A stretch of DNA of 64,000 nt from assembly GCF_042647465.1 (NCBI RefSeq), contig NZ_JBHRVN010000004.1, one strand, 5' to 3'. This document shows, piece by piece, positions 35,770 through 44,692 of the stretch. Each line of letters starts with the position of its first letter. The stretch's first letter is position 1. Source of the DNA: Wagnerdoeblera intermedia. GTDB taxonomy: Bacteria; Pseudomonadota; Alphaproteobacteria; Rhodobacterales; Rhodobacteraceae. Made by a program: the position numbers and the translations under genes. The notes below the pieces were generated by a model, which did not search any database, had not been told where the DNA came from, and saw only the letters and a list, made by a program, of their open reading frames with translations.

Positions 35770-37070
35770 CGTCGGCCCGCTCCATCATCGCGGCTCTGCG
35801 CGACGGGGCTGAGCCATCGGCCGCGGATCTGCGCTGGTTTGCGGCGGGCCTCGCCTCGGGGGAGGTCTCGGAGGCCCAGGCCGGTGCTTTTGCCATGGCG
35901 GTGCTGCTGCGTGGCCTCACGGAGGCGGGGCGCGTGGCGCTGACAGAGGCCATGCGCGACAGTGGCCGGATTTTGCGCTGGGATCTGCCGGGACCAGTTG
36001 TCGATAAACATTCGACCGGCGGCGTCGGGGATGTGGTCTCTCTGGCGCTGGCTCCCGCGCTGGCGGATTGTGGCGTCTTTGTGCCGATGATCTCGGGCAG
36101 GGGGCTTGGACACACCGGCGGCACGCTGGATAAGCTGGAGGCGATCCCCGGTCTGCGGGTCACTTTGGACGAGGCAGAGTTTCGCGCCATCACCGCCCGC
36201 GAGGGTGTGGCCATTGTTGCGGCCTCCCGCGATCTGGCCCCGGCGGACCGGCGGCTTTATGCGGTGCGCGATGTCACCGCCACGGTCGAGAGCATTGATC
36301 TGATCACCGCCTCGATCCTGTCAAAGAAGCTTGCAGCGGGGCTTGAGGCGCTGGTTCTGGACGTCAAATGCGGCTCGGGGGCGTTTTTGCCCGATGCGGC
36401 CTCAGCCAGGGCGCTGGCCCGGGCCCTTGTGCAGACGGCGAAGGGGGCGGGCTGTGCGACGGTGGCGCTGATCACTGATATGGACCAGCCCCTCTGCACC
36501 AGGGCGGGTAACGCGCTGGAAGTGGTTGAAACGCTGGATCTTCTGACCGGAGGCGCAGAGAGCGCGCGGCTGCGTGATCTGACCATCGCGCTGGGGGGTG
36601 AGTTGCTGGCGCTTTGCGGCGCGGCAGAGACAGTCGCGGCGGGGCAGGCGCGGATCCGTGACAGCCTGGCCTCCGGTCGCGCGGCGGAGCGCTTTGGCCG
36701 GATGGTTGCGGCGCAGGGCGGCCCGCGGGATCTGCTGTCGCGTTACGGCGATCTTCTGCCGAAAGCGCCGGTGATCCTGCCCTGTCCCTCGCCCTTCAGC
36801 GGCGTGATCGGCGCCATCAACACCCGCGAGGTTGGTGAGACGGTGGTGCATCTCGGTGGCGGCCGCCTGCGAGAAAGCGATGTCCTTAACCCCGCCGTGG
36901 GGCTGAGCGATCTCCTGCCCGTTGGCACTGAGGTTCAGGCGGGAGAGCCCTTGTGCAGGGTCCATGCGGCGGATGAGGCCTCGGCTCAGGCGGCGATTGC
37001 GCGCTTGCAAAAGGCCTTTCGGACAGGCACTCCCGCTGCGGTGAAACTGGTGCAGGATCGGGTCATCTGA
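35766..37070 (+). CDS. deoA: Thymidine phosphorylase DeoA
   Basis: A 434-residue enzyme that splits thymidine and deoxyuridine to the base and deoxyribose 1-phosphate. The phosphate-binding segment KHSTGGVGD is at about 78-86, followed by SGRGLGHTGGTLDKLEAIPG and KCGSGAF; the C-terminal domain ends VKLVQDRVI. I place the start at the ATG at 35766, which overlaps the corrected cdd stop by 4 bp. The frame that continues upstream is an artefact of the cdd frameshift. deoB begins at the next base after its stop. Confidence 0.95.
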   Translation: MTSARSIIAALRDGAEPSAADLRWFAAGLASGEVSEAQAGAFAMAVLLRGLTEAGRVALTEAMRDSGRILRWDLPGPVVDKHSTGGVGDVVSLALAPALADCGVFVPMISGRGLGHTGGTLDKLEAIPGLRVTLDEAEFRAITAREGVAIVAASRDLAPADRRLYAVRDVTATVESIDLITASILSKKLAAGLEALVLDVKCGSGAFLPDAASARALARALVQTAKGAGCATVALITDMDQPLCTRAGNALEVVETLDLLTGGAESARLRDLTIALGGELLALCGAAETVAAGQARIRDSLASGRAAERFGRMVAAQGGPRDLLSRYGDLLPKAPVILPCPSPFSGVIGAINTREVGETVVHLGGGRLRESDVLNPAVGLSDLLPVGTEVQAGEPLCRVHAADEASAQAAIARLQKAFRTGTPAAVKLVQDRVI

Positions 37071-38267
37071 ATGACGCGGGCTTTTCTGATTGTGATGGAT
37101 TCGGTGGGCATCGGCGGCGCGCCGGACGCGGCGGCCTTTGGCGATGAGGGGGCGAATACGCTGCTGCATATCGCACAGTCCTGCGCAGAGGGGCGCGCCG
37201 ATGAAGGGCGCAGCGGTCCTTTGAAGATGCCGGTTCTGGATGGCCTTGGTCTTGGCGAGGCGGCAAAGCTTGCCTGCGGAGAGCCCGTGCCGGGGCTTTC
37301 GGCGCGACCGCAGGGGCGCTGGGGCGCGGCAACAGAGGTGTCGCGCGGCAAGGATACCCCTTCGGGTCATTGGGAACTGGCCGGGCTTCCGGTGCCCTTT
37401 GACTGGACGTATTTCCCGGATGAGACCCCTGCCTTTCCCCCTGATCTGGTGGCCAAAGTCTGCGAACTGGCGGGAACGGACGGGATTTTGGGAAACTGCC
37501 ATTCTTCGGGCCTCCGCATCCTGGAGAAACTTGCCGGAGAGCATCTGCGGACCGGCTGGCCGATCTGCTATACCTCGGTCGACAGCGTGTTTCAGATTGC
37601 CGCGCATGAAGAGCATTTCGGTCTTGAGCGGCTGTTGGCGCTTTGCGAAGCGCTGGCCCCCTGGCTGCATGAGCGTTGCGTCGGCCGGGTGATTGCGCGC
37701 CCCTTCCTGGGCGGGGCCACGGACTTCCGCCGCACCCCCAACCGGCGTGATTATGCAATCGCGCCGCCAGGCCCCACGCTTCTGGACTGCGCCTCGGGGG
37801 CGGGTCGGGTGACCCATGCCATCGGCAAAATCGGCGATATTTTCTCGATGCGCGGGGTCTCGCATCTGCATAAGGGAAAGGGCGATGCGGATCTGGCCGA
37901 CCATCTGATCCGGCTGGCAGATGAGGCCGAAGAGGGCTCGCTGACTTTCGCGAATTTCGTGGAATTTGATACGCTTTATGGCCACACCCGCGATGTTGCG
38001 GGCTATGCCCGTGCGCTGGAGTGGTTTGATACCCGCGCCGGGGCCTTTCTCGCAAAGCTGCGCCCCGGTGATCTGGCGATCTTTACCGCCGATCACGGCA
38101 ATGACCCCAGTTTCCGCGGCACCGAGCACACCCGTGAGCGGGTTCCGGTGCTTTGCGCGGGCGTCGGCACCGGTGCCTTCGGGCACTGCGGTTTCGTCGA
38201 TGTCGCGGCCTGCGTCGCGGCCCATCTGGGCGTGGATAACCCCGGCCCCGGAAGGAGCTTTCTGTGA
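37071..38267 (+). CDS. deoB: Phosphopentomutase DeoB
   Basis: A 398-residue mutase that converts (deoxy)ribose 1-phosphate to the 5-phosphate. It belongs to the alkaline phosphatase superfamily: the N-terminal metal site is VMDSVGIGGAPD, the phospho-acceptor region contains GKDTPSGHWEL, and the C-terminal metal ligands are in FTADHGNDPSF and TEHTRERVP. It links deoA products to central metabolism. The stop overlaps the GTG start of add (GTGA). Confidence 0.96.
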   Translation: MTRAFLIVMDSVGIGGAPDAAAFGDEGANTLLHIAQSCAEGRADEGRSGPLKMPVLDGLGLGEAAKLACGEPVPGLSARPQGRWGAATEVSRGKDTPSGHWELAGLPVPFDWTYFPDETPAFPPDLVAKVCELAGTDGILGNCHSSGLRILEKLAGEHLRTGWPICYTSVDSVFQIAAHEEHFGLERLLALCEALAPWLHERCVGRVIARPFLGGATDFRRTPNRRDYAIAPPGPTLLDCASGAGRVTHAIGKIGDIFSMRGVSHLHKGKGDADLADHLIRLADEAEEGSLTFANFVEFDTLYGHTRDVAGYARALEWFDTRAGAFLAKLRPGDLAIFTADHGNDPSFRGTEHTRERVPVLCAGVGTGAFGHCGFVDVAACVAAHLGVDNPGPGRSFL

Positions 38268-39241
38268 TCCCGAAGTTAGAGTTGCATCTGCATCTGGAAG
38301 GCGCGGCCCCTCCTGGGTTCATCCGCGATCTGGCTGCGCGGCGCCATATCGATATCAGCGGAATTTTCGATGAGGTCGGTGGCTACAAATTCAGCGATTT
38401 CAAAGGCTTTCTGGCCGTCTATGAGGCAGCAACCTCTGTGCTGCAAAGCCCGGAGGACTATGGGCGGCTGACCCGCGCCGTTCTGGAAGAGGCGGCAGCC
38501 TCGGATGTGATCTATGCCGAGACCTTTCTCTCGCCCGATTTCTGTGGCGGCTCAGACCTGAGTGCCTGGCGCGACTATCTGGCGGCTATTGAAGACGCCG
38601 CGGCAGAGGTCGCCGCTCAGGGCGGGCCGGAACTGCGCGGCATTGTCACCTGCGTGCGTCACTTCGGGCCGGAGCGTGCAAAACGCGCGGCCCTTTGCGC
38701 GGCAGAAACCGCGGGCCGCTTTGTGACGGGGTTTGGCATGGGCGGCGATGAGACGGTGGGGGCGCAGAAAGACTACGCCTGGTCTTTCGACTGCGCGAGA
38801 GAAGCGGGTCTGGGGCTGACCACCCATGCCGGGGAATGGCGCGGCCCGCAGGAAATCCGCGATGCGCTGAAGGATCTGCGGGTCAGCCGCATCGGGCATG
38901 GTGTGCGGGCGATTGAGGATCTGGCCCTCGTGGATGAGCTGGCAGAGCGTGGAATCACGCTTGAGGTCTGCCCCGGCTCAAACATCGCGCTCGGGCTTTA
39001 TCCCGATCTGCGGCACCATCCGATCAGCGAGCTGGACCGGCGCGGGGTGAAAGTGACCGTCTCAACCGATGATCCGCCGTTTTTTCACACCACACTCAGG
39101 CGTGAATATGACGGACTCCATGCCGCATTTGACTGGGATGAGGGGCAGTTTATGCGCCTTGGTCACACCGCGCTTGACGCGGCATTCTGTGACACTGATA
39201 CCAAAGCCCGTATTTTAAAGAAGCTGGAGATCCGCGCATGA
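38264..39241 (+). CDS. add: Adenosine deaminase
   Basis: A 325-residue zinc enzyme that converts (deoxy)adenosine to (deoxy)inosine. The metal site is LELHLHLEGA near the N-terminus. THAGEWRGPQ, RIGHGVRA and STDDPPFFHT complete the catalytic set. The GTG start overlaps deoB. Its stop overlaps the upp ATG (ATGA). Adenine deaminase-type relatives exist, but the operon context of nucleoside salvage supports adenosine as substrate. Confidence 0.92.
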   Translation: MIPKLELHLHLEGAAPPGFIRDLAARRHIDISGIFDEVGGYKFSDFKGFLAVYEAATSVLQSPEDYGRLTRAVLEEAAASDVIYAETFLSPDFCGGSDLSAWRDYLAAIEDAAAEVAAQGGPELRGIVTCVRHFGPERAKRAALCAAETAGRFVTGFGMGGDETVGAQKDYAWSFDCAREAGLGLTTHAGEWRGPQEIRDALKDLRVSRIGHGVRAIEDLALVDELAERGITLEVCPGSNIALGLYPDLRHHPISELDRRGVKVTVSTDDPPFFHTTLRREYDGLHAAFDWDEGQFMRLGHTALDAAFCDTDTKARILKKLEIRA

Positions 39242-39882
39242 CCGACCACACCACCGAGCATCTGACCATCGTGTCTCATCCGCTGGTGCAGCATAAGCTG
39301 TCGATCATGCGGGACAAAAACACCTCCACCGCCTCGTTCCGCCGCCTGCTGCGTGAGATTTCGCTGCTGCTGGCCTATGAGGTGACCCGCAATCTGCCGC
39401 TGACCACCCGCCGAATCGACACGCCCATGATGGCGATGGATGCTCCGGCGATTGAGGGCAAAAAACTCGCGCTGGTCTCGATCCTGCGGGCGGGCAATGG
39501 TCTGATGGACGGCATTCTGGAGCTGATCCCGGCGGCCCGCGTGGGCTTTCTGGGCATGTACCGTGATCCCGAGACCCTGCTGCCGGTGCAATACTACTGC
39601 AAAGTGCCGGAAAACCTCGATGAGCGTCTGACCATCGCGGTGGACCCGATGCTGGCCACCGGCAATTCCTCGGTCGCGGCGATTGATCTGCTGAAAGAAA
39701 AAGGCGCGAAGAATATCATCTTCCTCTGCCTGCTCGCCTCGCCGGAAGGTGTCGCCCGCATGAAGGCCGCGCATCCCGACGTGCCGATCGTCACCGCTTC
39801 GCTCGACAGCCATCTCGATGACCACGGCTATATCGTGCCGGGCCTGGGGGATGCGGGCGACCGGATGTTCGGAACCAAATAA
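39238..39882 (+). CDS. upp: Uracil phosphoribosyltransferase
   Basis: A 214-residue enzyme that makes UMP from uracil and PRPP. The N-terminus has HPLVQHKLSIMRDKNTST, then ILRAGNGLMDGIL. The PRPP-binding loop is DPMLATGNSSVAAI and the C-terminus contains GYIVPGLGDAGDRMFGTK. It is the last gene of the salvage operon and would recycle the uracil released by deoA. It is coupled to add by a 4-bp overlap. Confidence 0.97.
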   Translation: MTDHTTEHLTIVSHPLVQHKLSIMRDKNTSTASFRRLLREISLLLAYEVTRNLPLTTRRIDTPMMAMDAPAIEGKKLALVSILRAGNGLMDGILELIPAARVGFLGMYRDPETLLPVQYYCKVPENLDERLTIAVDPMLATGNSSVAAIDLLKEKGAKNIIFLCLLASPEGVARMKAAHPDVPIVTASLDSHLDDHGYIVPGLGDAGDRMFGTK

Positions 39883-39937
39883 GGGGCCGGTGGGGTAAGC
39901 CCCCGCTTTACTCACTGCCTGTAAAAAGCCATGATTG

Positions 39938-39955
39938 CCCCCTGACACCAGGGGG
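39938..39955 (+). promoter_or_regulatory. Hairpin that covers the ribosome binding site of the SPOR-domain gene
   Basis: A 7-bp stem CCCCCTG/CAGGGGG with an ACAC loop. Its 3' arm is the GGGGG ribosome binding site, 6 nt before the ATG at 39962. If formed, it would hide the site from the ribosome, as in thermometer-type or protein-controlled leaders. This is read from the sequence; function is inferred. Confidence 0.55.
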
Positions 39956-39961
39956 TAGTCT

Positions 39962-41224
39962 ATGTTTATTAAATCGCTTCCGGTCGCAATTACCGCGACC
40001 CTGCTCTGCGCCGGTGCTGCCGCCGCGCAAAGCCGTCCTCCGGCCGAGACACCGCCTGCGGGTTACGCGGGCCAGCAATATGTCGACAGCCGTGGTTGCG
40101 TCTATGTGCGTGCGGGCCATGGTGGACAGGTGAACTGGGTGGCGAGGATCGACCGCGCGCGCCGCCCGATCTGTGGCCAGACCCCGAGCCTGACCGAAAT
40201 GGCGCAGGCCCGCGCCGCGCTGAATGCCCCCGCAGAAACCGCAGCCGCTGTTCCGGCCACCCCGGCGCCGGTGGTCGCGCCGGTGGCTCCGCGCCCGGTC
40301 CCGACATCGGCCCCGACCTCGACCTCTGTCGCGGCACCGGCCCGGAGCGTGGCGATTGCCGCTGCGGATTATGTTCCGCCGCCCGTAACCTATGGCGCGC
40401 CGCGCCCGCTGGCCGCGGCCCCCGCAGCGCCGCGTAAACCGGCTGCGGCCCCCGCGCCGGCGCGGCTGGCCGACAACAACCGCCCCCCGGCCACTCTTGG
40501 CGGACATCCCACCATGGTGGATCGCCGCGTCGGCTGCCCGGCCCAGACGCCCCATGCGGTCTGGTATGAACTCCAGGACGGCCGCAGAACGCTGATGTGC
40601 TCGAACAAACCGCATGACCTCGAAGGCATTCGCCCGGCCGGAGCGGCGGGCGCGGCCGCGCGCCCCCCCGCCCGGGTGCCGTCCGGTCAGGCCCCGCAGC
40701 GCGCAGGCGGGCAGGGCTATGTTGATCCGCCAATGGTGGGGGGCACCGGCTACCGGGTCTCTTATCCGCAGCGCACCGATCTGATGACGCCGCCACCCGG
40801 CTATAAGGCGGCCTGGTCGGATGACCGCCTTAACCCTCATCGCGGGCCGCGCTCGGCTGCCGGGGATGCGGCCATGGCGCAGATCTGGACCGAAGAGACG
40901 CCGCAGCGTCTGCGCCGCGCGGAGGATGCCCAACCCGCGCACAGCCGGGTCAGCAGCCGCAATGCCCCCGCGACCGCGCCTGTCGCTGCAGCGCCCGCAG
41001 GCCGTTTCGTCCAGATCGGCAGCTTTGCGCAGCGCGAGAACGCGGGCCGCGCCATTCAGCGTCTTCAGGGCATGGGTCTTCCGGTCCAGGTGTCCCGCAG
41101 CACGCTGCGCGGCAAAGCCGTGCAGGTTGTCAGCGCAGGCCCCTTCGCCTCTGCGCAGCAGGCAGCAGAGGCGCTGCGCCATCTGCGCGCTGCCGGATAT
41201 GGGGACGCCATCCTGCGGCGCTGA
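39962..41224 (+). CDS. Exported SPOR-domain protein
   Basis: A 420-residue protein with a signal peptide (residues 1-22, ending AAAAQ) and a Cys-containing N-terminal module (GQQYVDSRGCVYVRAG, later RRPICGQTPS). An Ala/Pro-rich low-complexity linker (about 85-165) follows, then a middle module (VGCPAQTP to LMCSNKPHDL). The C-terminal SPOR domain (about 343-418) starts GRFVQIGSFAQRENAGRAIQRL. SPOR domains bind denuded peptidoglycan at division sites. It would therefore be an envelope protein linked to the septum or wall; the enzymatic role, if any, is not visible. Its ribosome binding site lies in a hairpin. Confidence 0.85.
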   Translation: MFIKSLPVAITATLLCAGAAAAQSRPPAETPPAGYAGQQYVDSRGCVYVRAGHGGQVNWVARIDRARRPICGQTPSLTEMAQARAALNAPAETAAAVPATPAPVVAPVAPRPVPTSAPTSTSVAAPARSVAIAAADYVPPPVTYGAPRPLAAAPAAPRKPAAAPAPARLADNNRPPATLGGHPTMVDRRVGCPAQTPHAVWYELQDGRRTLMCSNKPHDLEGIRPAGAAGAAARPPARVPSGQAPQRAGGQGYVDPPMVGGTGYRVSYPQRTDLMTPPPGYKAAWSDDRLNPHRGPRSAAGDAAMAQIWTEETPQRLRRAEDAQPAHSRVSSRNAPATAPVAAAPAGRFVQIGSFAQRENAGRAIQRLQGMGLPVQVSRSTLRGKAVQVVSAGPFASAQQAAEALRHLRAAGYGDAILRR

Positions 41225-41244
41225 CAGACAGGTCCCTCAGGTGC

Positions 41245-41272
41245 AAAAGCCGCCCCCGGGGGCGGCTTTTTT
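41245..41272. terminator. Bidirectional intrinsic terminator
   Basis: A long perfect inverted repeat AAAAGCCGCCCC / GGGGCGGCTTTT followed by TT on the plus strand and preceded by A on the left, between the convergent SPOR gene and the gene ending at 41300. Confidence 0.9.
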
Positions 41273-41299
41273 ATCGGGCTCCTGAGGGGGTCTCAGCGA

Positions 41300-42328
41300 T
41301 TACCGGCTGCAGACATTCTGCAGCGCCAGCCATTCGGCATCGGGCATCAGCGCCCGGGCGCGGGCCGGGGGGACAGGGTCCTTTTCGATCAGCCCCCGCG
41401 TCGCCGTGGCTGTCGGGTCCAGGGACAGCGCATAGGCGGTGACTGAGACCTGCGCGCGGCTGAATTCGGCCAGAAGCTCCTCATCGGTGAGAGAGACCGG
41501 GGGCGCCTGAAGCTGCTCGGCCGCCTGCTTGCGCAGGGTGCCTGCGGGCAGATCTCCGGTTGCCAGCAGGGTCACCGTGGGCGTCAGGCCGCTGCCTTTG
41601 AGAACCCGCGCCAGCGGATCGGACAGATCCGTGCGCAGCTTCTCGGCCAGAAGATGGCCTGCCAGCACTTCGGGCGTGTCGTAATTCTCAATCAGGCGAT
41701 GATCGACGAGGAGAAAGCGACCGGGAAGATTGGCGCTGCCGCCCTCTGCCAGACCTTCACGCAGGATCACCACCTGCACTGTGCCCGAGCCGAAAAGGCG
41801 CGTCGTCAGACGGTCCAATGCGGCCAGCCCCTCACGGGATGCACAGGGCGCTCCGGTGAAGCGGGTCATCTCTTTGAGAAGCGTGGTGCCGATCTGCTGG
41901 CGTTTGACGAAGGGCACTACCCGGGTGGTATGGGCGACCAGTGCATCGGGCAGCCAGAAGATCCCCGCCAGCAGGACGCCTGCCGCCACCACACCGGTGG
42001 TGATAAAGCGCAGACGGCCGCGACGGGGGCGGCGCCGGGTGATGGCGCTGCGCACGGTCTCGATCGCCTCGATCATTGCGGGCTCGGAAATCTCGATCAG
42101 TTCGGCATCATCTTCGGGACCGGGGGAATAGACGGCCACCTTTTCGCCGGGGTTGCGGCGCTGCAAAGCCGCCAGCGACCAATGCGTCAGCGCAAGCCCC
42201 GTGGCCAGATCCGAGAGCACCAGGGAGGCCTCACCGAAGGAGACCACCACCTCGCGCCGCTGCTCTCCGGGACGGGGAAGCCAGAGGCCCGTTGTCTCCA
42301 GACGGGCGTATTTTTTCAACGCGGTCAT
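41300..42328 (-). CDS. Membrane protein with a degenerate M48-peptidase-like segment
   Basis: A 342-residue protein. It has a cytoplasmic N-terminal domain (about 1-100), one helix (about 108-126) and a soluble C-terminal domain. The part ANLPGRFLLVDHRLIENYDTP (199-219) then EVLAGHLLAE resembles the M48 pattern in which a product-like loop is followed by AHEIGH. Here the zinc motif HExxH is HLLAE (225-229), so the metal site is absent. The resemblance is by eye and moderate. A Cys pair (C162 and C340) is present. It lies about 110 bp after phoB on the same strand. The function is unknown; a pseudo-peptidase or binding role is inference. Confidence 0.6.
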   Translation of the reverse strand: MTALKKYARLETTGLWLPRPGEQRREVVVSFGEASLVLSDLATGLALTHWSLAALQRRNPGEKVAVYSPGPEDDAELIEISEPAMIEAIETVRSAITRRRPRRGRLRFITTGVVAAGVLLAGIFWLPDALVAHTTRVVPFVKRQQIGTTLLKEMTRFTGAPCASREGLAALDRLTTRLFGSGTVQVVILREGLAEGGSANLPGRFLLVDHRLIENYDTPEVLAGHLLAEKLRTDLSDPLARVLKGSGLTPTVTLLATGDLPAGTLRKQAAEQLQAPPVSLTDEELLAEFSRAQVSVTAYALSLDPTATATRGLIEKDPVPPARARALMPDAEWLALQNVCSR

Positions 42329-42407
42329 TTATGCCGTCCGGCCTGTCTCTGCCCTGCTTTTTCACGACCTTAGACGATGGCAGAGGCTGTTACAACGGGC
42401 AGTCCCG

Positions 42408-42431
42408 GCCCCGCCGCAGCGGCGGCGGGGC
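42408..42431 (-). terminator. Stem-loop directly after phoB
   Basis: A perfect 10-bp GC stem (GCCCCGCCGC / GCGGCGGGGC) with an AGCG loop, 8 bp after the phoB stop. It lacks a T run, so termination may be partial, with some read-through into the next gene. Confidence 0.55.
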
Positions 42432-42439
42432 AGCGCCGG

Positions 42440-43132
42440 TCAGCCAAGGGCATAACCTGCGCCGCGCACGGTGCGGATCGGATCCTGGCCGCCCTCTTTC
42501 ATCAGATTGCGCCGCAGCCGTCCGACATGCACATCGACGGTGCGCGTGTCGACATAGATGTCGCGCCCCCAGACCCGGTCCAGCAGCTGCTCGCGTGACA
42601 GAACCCGGCCTGGCCGCTCCATGAAGGTGACCAGAAGGCGAAATTCGGTGGGGCCCAGCGTCAGGGGCTGCCCGTTGCGCCAGACGCGGTGCTCTTCGGG
42701 ATCGAGCAGGATATCCTGCCAGACCAGACGCTCTCCTGCGGCTGCCGGGCGCACGCGGCGCAACTGGGTGCGCAGCCGCGCCATCAGCTCCGCCACCGAA
42801 TAGGGCTTCACCACATAATCATCGGCCCCCGTCTCAAGTCCGCGCACGCGGTCGAGTTCTTCGGAGCGTGCGGACAGCATGATGATCGGGATCGAGCGTG
42901 TCTCGGGCCGGGATTTGATCCGCCTGCAAACCTCAATGCCGGAGACATTGGGCAGCATCCAGTCGAGGAGGATCAGATCGGGGACCTCCTCTTCGACCTT
43001 CAGAAGCGCCTCATCGCCGTTGAGTGCCTCAACCACATGGAAGCCTTCTGCGGTCAGGTTGTAGTGCAGCACTTCCCGCTGGGCGCTTTCATCCTCGACC
43101 AGCAGAACGACGGGCTTTCTTTGTATATTCAT
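42440..43132 (-). CDS. phoB: Phosphate regulon response regulator PhoB
   Basis: A 230-residue OmpR-type regulator. The receiver has VVLLVEDE, phospho-acceptor LILLDWMLP (Asp about 54), and the conserved Lys in DYVVKPYS. The C-terminal winged helix has LLDRVWGRDIYVDTRTVDVHVGRLR, the typical PhoB recognition helix. All phosphorylation residues are present. It follows phoU by 11 bp, at the end of the pst operon. The partner kinase PhoR is not in the window. The tandem Pho box before pstS is a likely binding site, so the regulator probably controls its own operon. Confidence 0.95.
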   Translation of the reverse strand: MNIQRKPVVLLVEDESAQREVLHYNLTAEGFHVVEALNGDEALLKVEEEVPDLILLDWMLPNVSGIEVCRRIKSRPETRSIPIIMLSARSEELDRVRGLETGADDYVVKPYSVAELMARLRTQLRRVRPAAAGERLVWQDILLDPEEHRVWRNGQPLTLGPTEFRLLVTFMERPGRVLSREQLLDRVWGRDIYVDTRTVDVHVGRLRRNLMKEGGQDPIRTVRGAGYALG

Positions 43133-43143
43133 CCGCCCGTCCC

Positions 43144-43866
43144 TCAGCTCTGATCTTCGGGCGAGCTGACATAGGCGGTTTTATCCGCCTTCAGCCGCGC
43201 CTCATCGGGAAGCTGGCCTGTGGCCAGATAGATCACCTGCTCGGCGATGCCGGTGGCGTGATCGCCCATCCGCTCAAGGTTCTTGGCAATGAAATGCAGA
43301 TGCATCGCATTGGTGATGCTGGAGGGGGCTTCGAGCATATGGGTCAGCAGCACCCGGAAGAGGGCGTTATAGACCTGATCGACATCGCGGTCGCGGTTGC
43401 GCACATCTTCGGCGAGCGCCACATCCTGGCGGATATAGGCATCAAGCGCATCCGAGAGCATCTGCTGCACCTGACGCGCCATGCGCCGCGCGGTGCCCGA
43501 GGTATCACCCACCGGCGCGGTCTGCGACAGCACGGTGGAGCGTTTGGCGATGTTTTTCGCGTAATCGCCCATCCGCTCCAGCGAGCCCGAGATTTTCAGA
43601 ACCGTCAGCGCGGTGCGCAGGTCTTTTGCCGCAGGTGCCCGCAGTGCGATCAGCCGCGCGGCCTCTTCGTTGATCTGCTGCTCAAGGCTGTCGATCACTT
43701 TGTCGGTCTTAATGACCTCACGGGCGAGGTCTTCGTCGCGGGTTTCCAGCGCGCGGGTGCAGTCGAGGATCGCGTTCTCAACCAGCCCGCCCATCTTCAT
43801 GATAAGCGCCTGGATCGCCTCAAGATCGCGGTCAAAGGCCGAGGAAATATGCGGTTGATGTGCCAT
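43144..43866 (-). CDS. phoU: Phosphate signalling protein PhoU
   Basis: A 240-residue all-helical protein with two PhoU repeats. FDRDLEAIQALIMKMGGLVE opens repeat one. RALETRDEDLAREVIKTDKVID and DLRTALTVLKISGSLERMGDYAKNI, and the second-repeat MHLHFIAKNLERMGDHATGI, are the metal-binding E/DxxxD-type signatures. PhoU dampens PhoR signalling and phosphate uptake in known systems. It lies between pstB and phoB in one operon. Confidence 0.96.
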   Translation of the reverse strand: MAHQPHISSAFDRDLEAIQALIMKMGGLVENAILDCTRALETRDEDLAREVIKTDKVIDSLEQQINEEAARLIALRAPAAKDLRTALTVLKISGSLERMGDYAKNIAKRSTVLSQTAPVGDTSGTARRMARQVQQMLSDALDAYIRQDVALAEDVRNRDRDVDQVYNALFRVLLTHMLEAPSSITNAMHLHFIAKNLERMGDHATGIAEQVIYLATGQLPDEARLKADKTAYVSSPEDQS

Positions 43867-43883
43867 GATGTCCCTCTGCGGTC

Positions 43884-44681
43884 TCAGCCGATACGTCCGG
43901 TGATATAGGATTCCGTGCGCGGATCGGTCGGATTGGTAAAGATCTGTCCGGTCTCACCATATTCCACCAGGTTGCCAAGATGGAAAAAGGCGGTGCGCTG
44001 GCTGACGCGGGCGGCCTGCTGCATCGAGTGGGTGACGATCACCACCGAAAACTGGCTGCGCAGCTCATCGATCAGCTCTTCGACCTGAGCGGTGGCAATC
44101 GGGTCAAGCGCCGAGCAGGGCTCATCCATCAGCAGGACTTCCGGTGAGGTGGCAATGGCGCGCGCAATGCACAACCGCTGCTGCTGGCCGCCCGAAAGCC
44201 CGGTGCCGGGCGCGGTCAGACGGTCTTTCACCTCATTCCAGATCGCGGCTTTGCGCAGGCTTTTCTCAACGATTTCATCGAGTTCTGCCTTGCTTCGCGC
44301 AAGGCCGTGGATGCGCGGCCCGTAAGCCACATTGTCGTAGATCGATTTCGGGAAAGGGTTCGGCTTTTGAAACACCATCCCCACCCGTGCACGCAGCTGC
44401 ACCGGATCGACGCGGCGGTCGTAGATGTCCTCGCCGTCAAGCTCAATCTTCCCGCTGACACGGGCCGAGGCCACGGTGTCGTTCATGCGGTTCAGGCAGC
44501 GCAGGAAGGTCGATTTTCCGCAGCCCGAGGGGCCGATGAAGGCGGTCACGGTTTTGTCGAGGATGTCGATATCAACATCCTTCAGCGCATGGGTGGTGCC
44601 ATAATGCACCTGCACGCCCCGGGCGGTCATCTTAGAGGTCTGGCTGTCCACGGTTCTCTCCGCAATTCGCATGTCTTTCAC
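43884..44681 (-). CDS. pstB: Phosphate ABC transporter ATPase PstB
   Basis: A 265-residue ATPase that powers phosphate import. Walker A is FIGPSGCGKST, the signature is LSGGQQQRLCIARAIA, Walker B is LLMDEPCSALDP, and the switch His is in IVTHSMQQA. RLRARVGMVFQKPNPFPKSIYDNV-type sequence (here split around QKPNPFPKSIYDN) is specific to PstB. The ATG at 44681 has GGAG upstream. It is between pstA and phoU. Confidence 0.97.
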   Translation of the reverse strand: MKDMRIAERTVDSQTSKMTARGVQVHYGTTHALKDVDIDILDKTVTAFIGPSGCGKSTFLRCLNRMNDTVASARVSGKIELDGEDIYDRRVDPVQLRARVGMVFQKPNPFPKSIYDNVAYGPRIHGLARSKAELDEIVEKSLRKAAIWNEVKDRLTAPGTGLSGGQQQRLCIARAIATSPEVLLMDEPCSALDPIATAQVEELIDELRSQFSVVIVTHSMQQAARVSQRTAFFHLGNLVEYGETGQIFTNPTDPRTESYITGRIG

Positions 44682-44692
44682 GGGGCGGCTCC

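Noticed and set aside
35325..37070. Single cdd-deoA fusion protein of 581 residues
   Set aside because: The middle part (about residues 100-147) is out-of-frame deaminase sequence. The frameshift at the C run explains it better.
36402..38225. Open frame of 607 codons on the minus strand opposite deoA and deoB
   Set aside because: It covers two certain genes on the other strand and its product is rich in Arg, Pro, Gln and His with no pattern.
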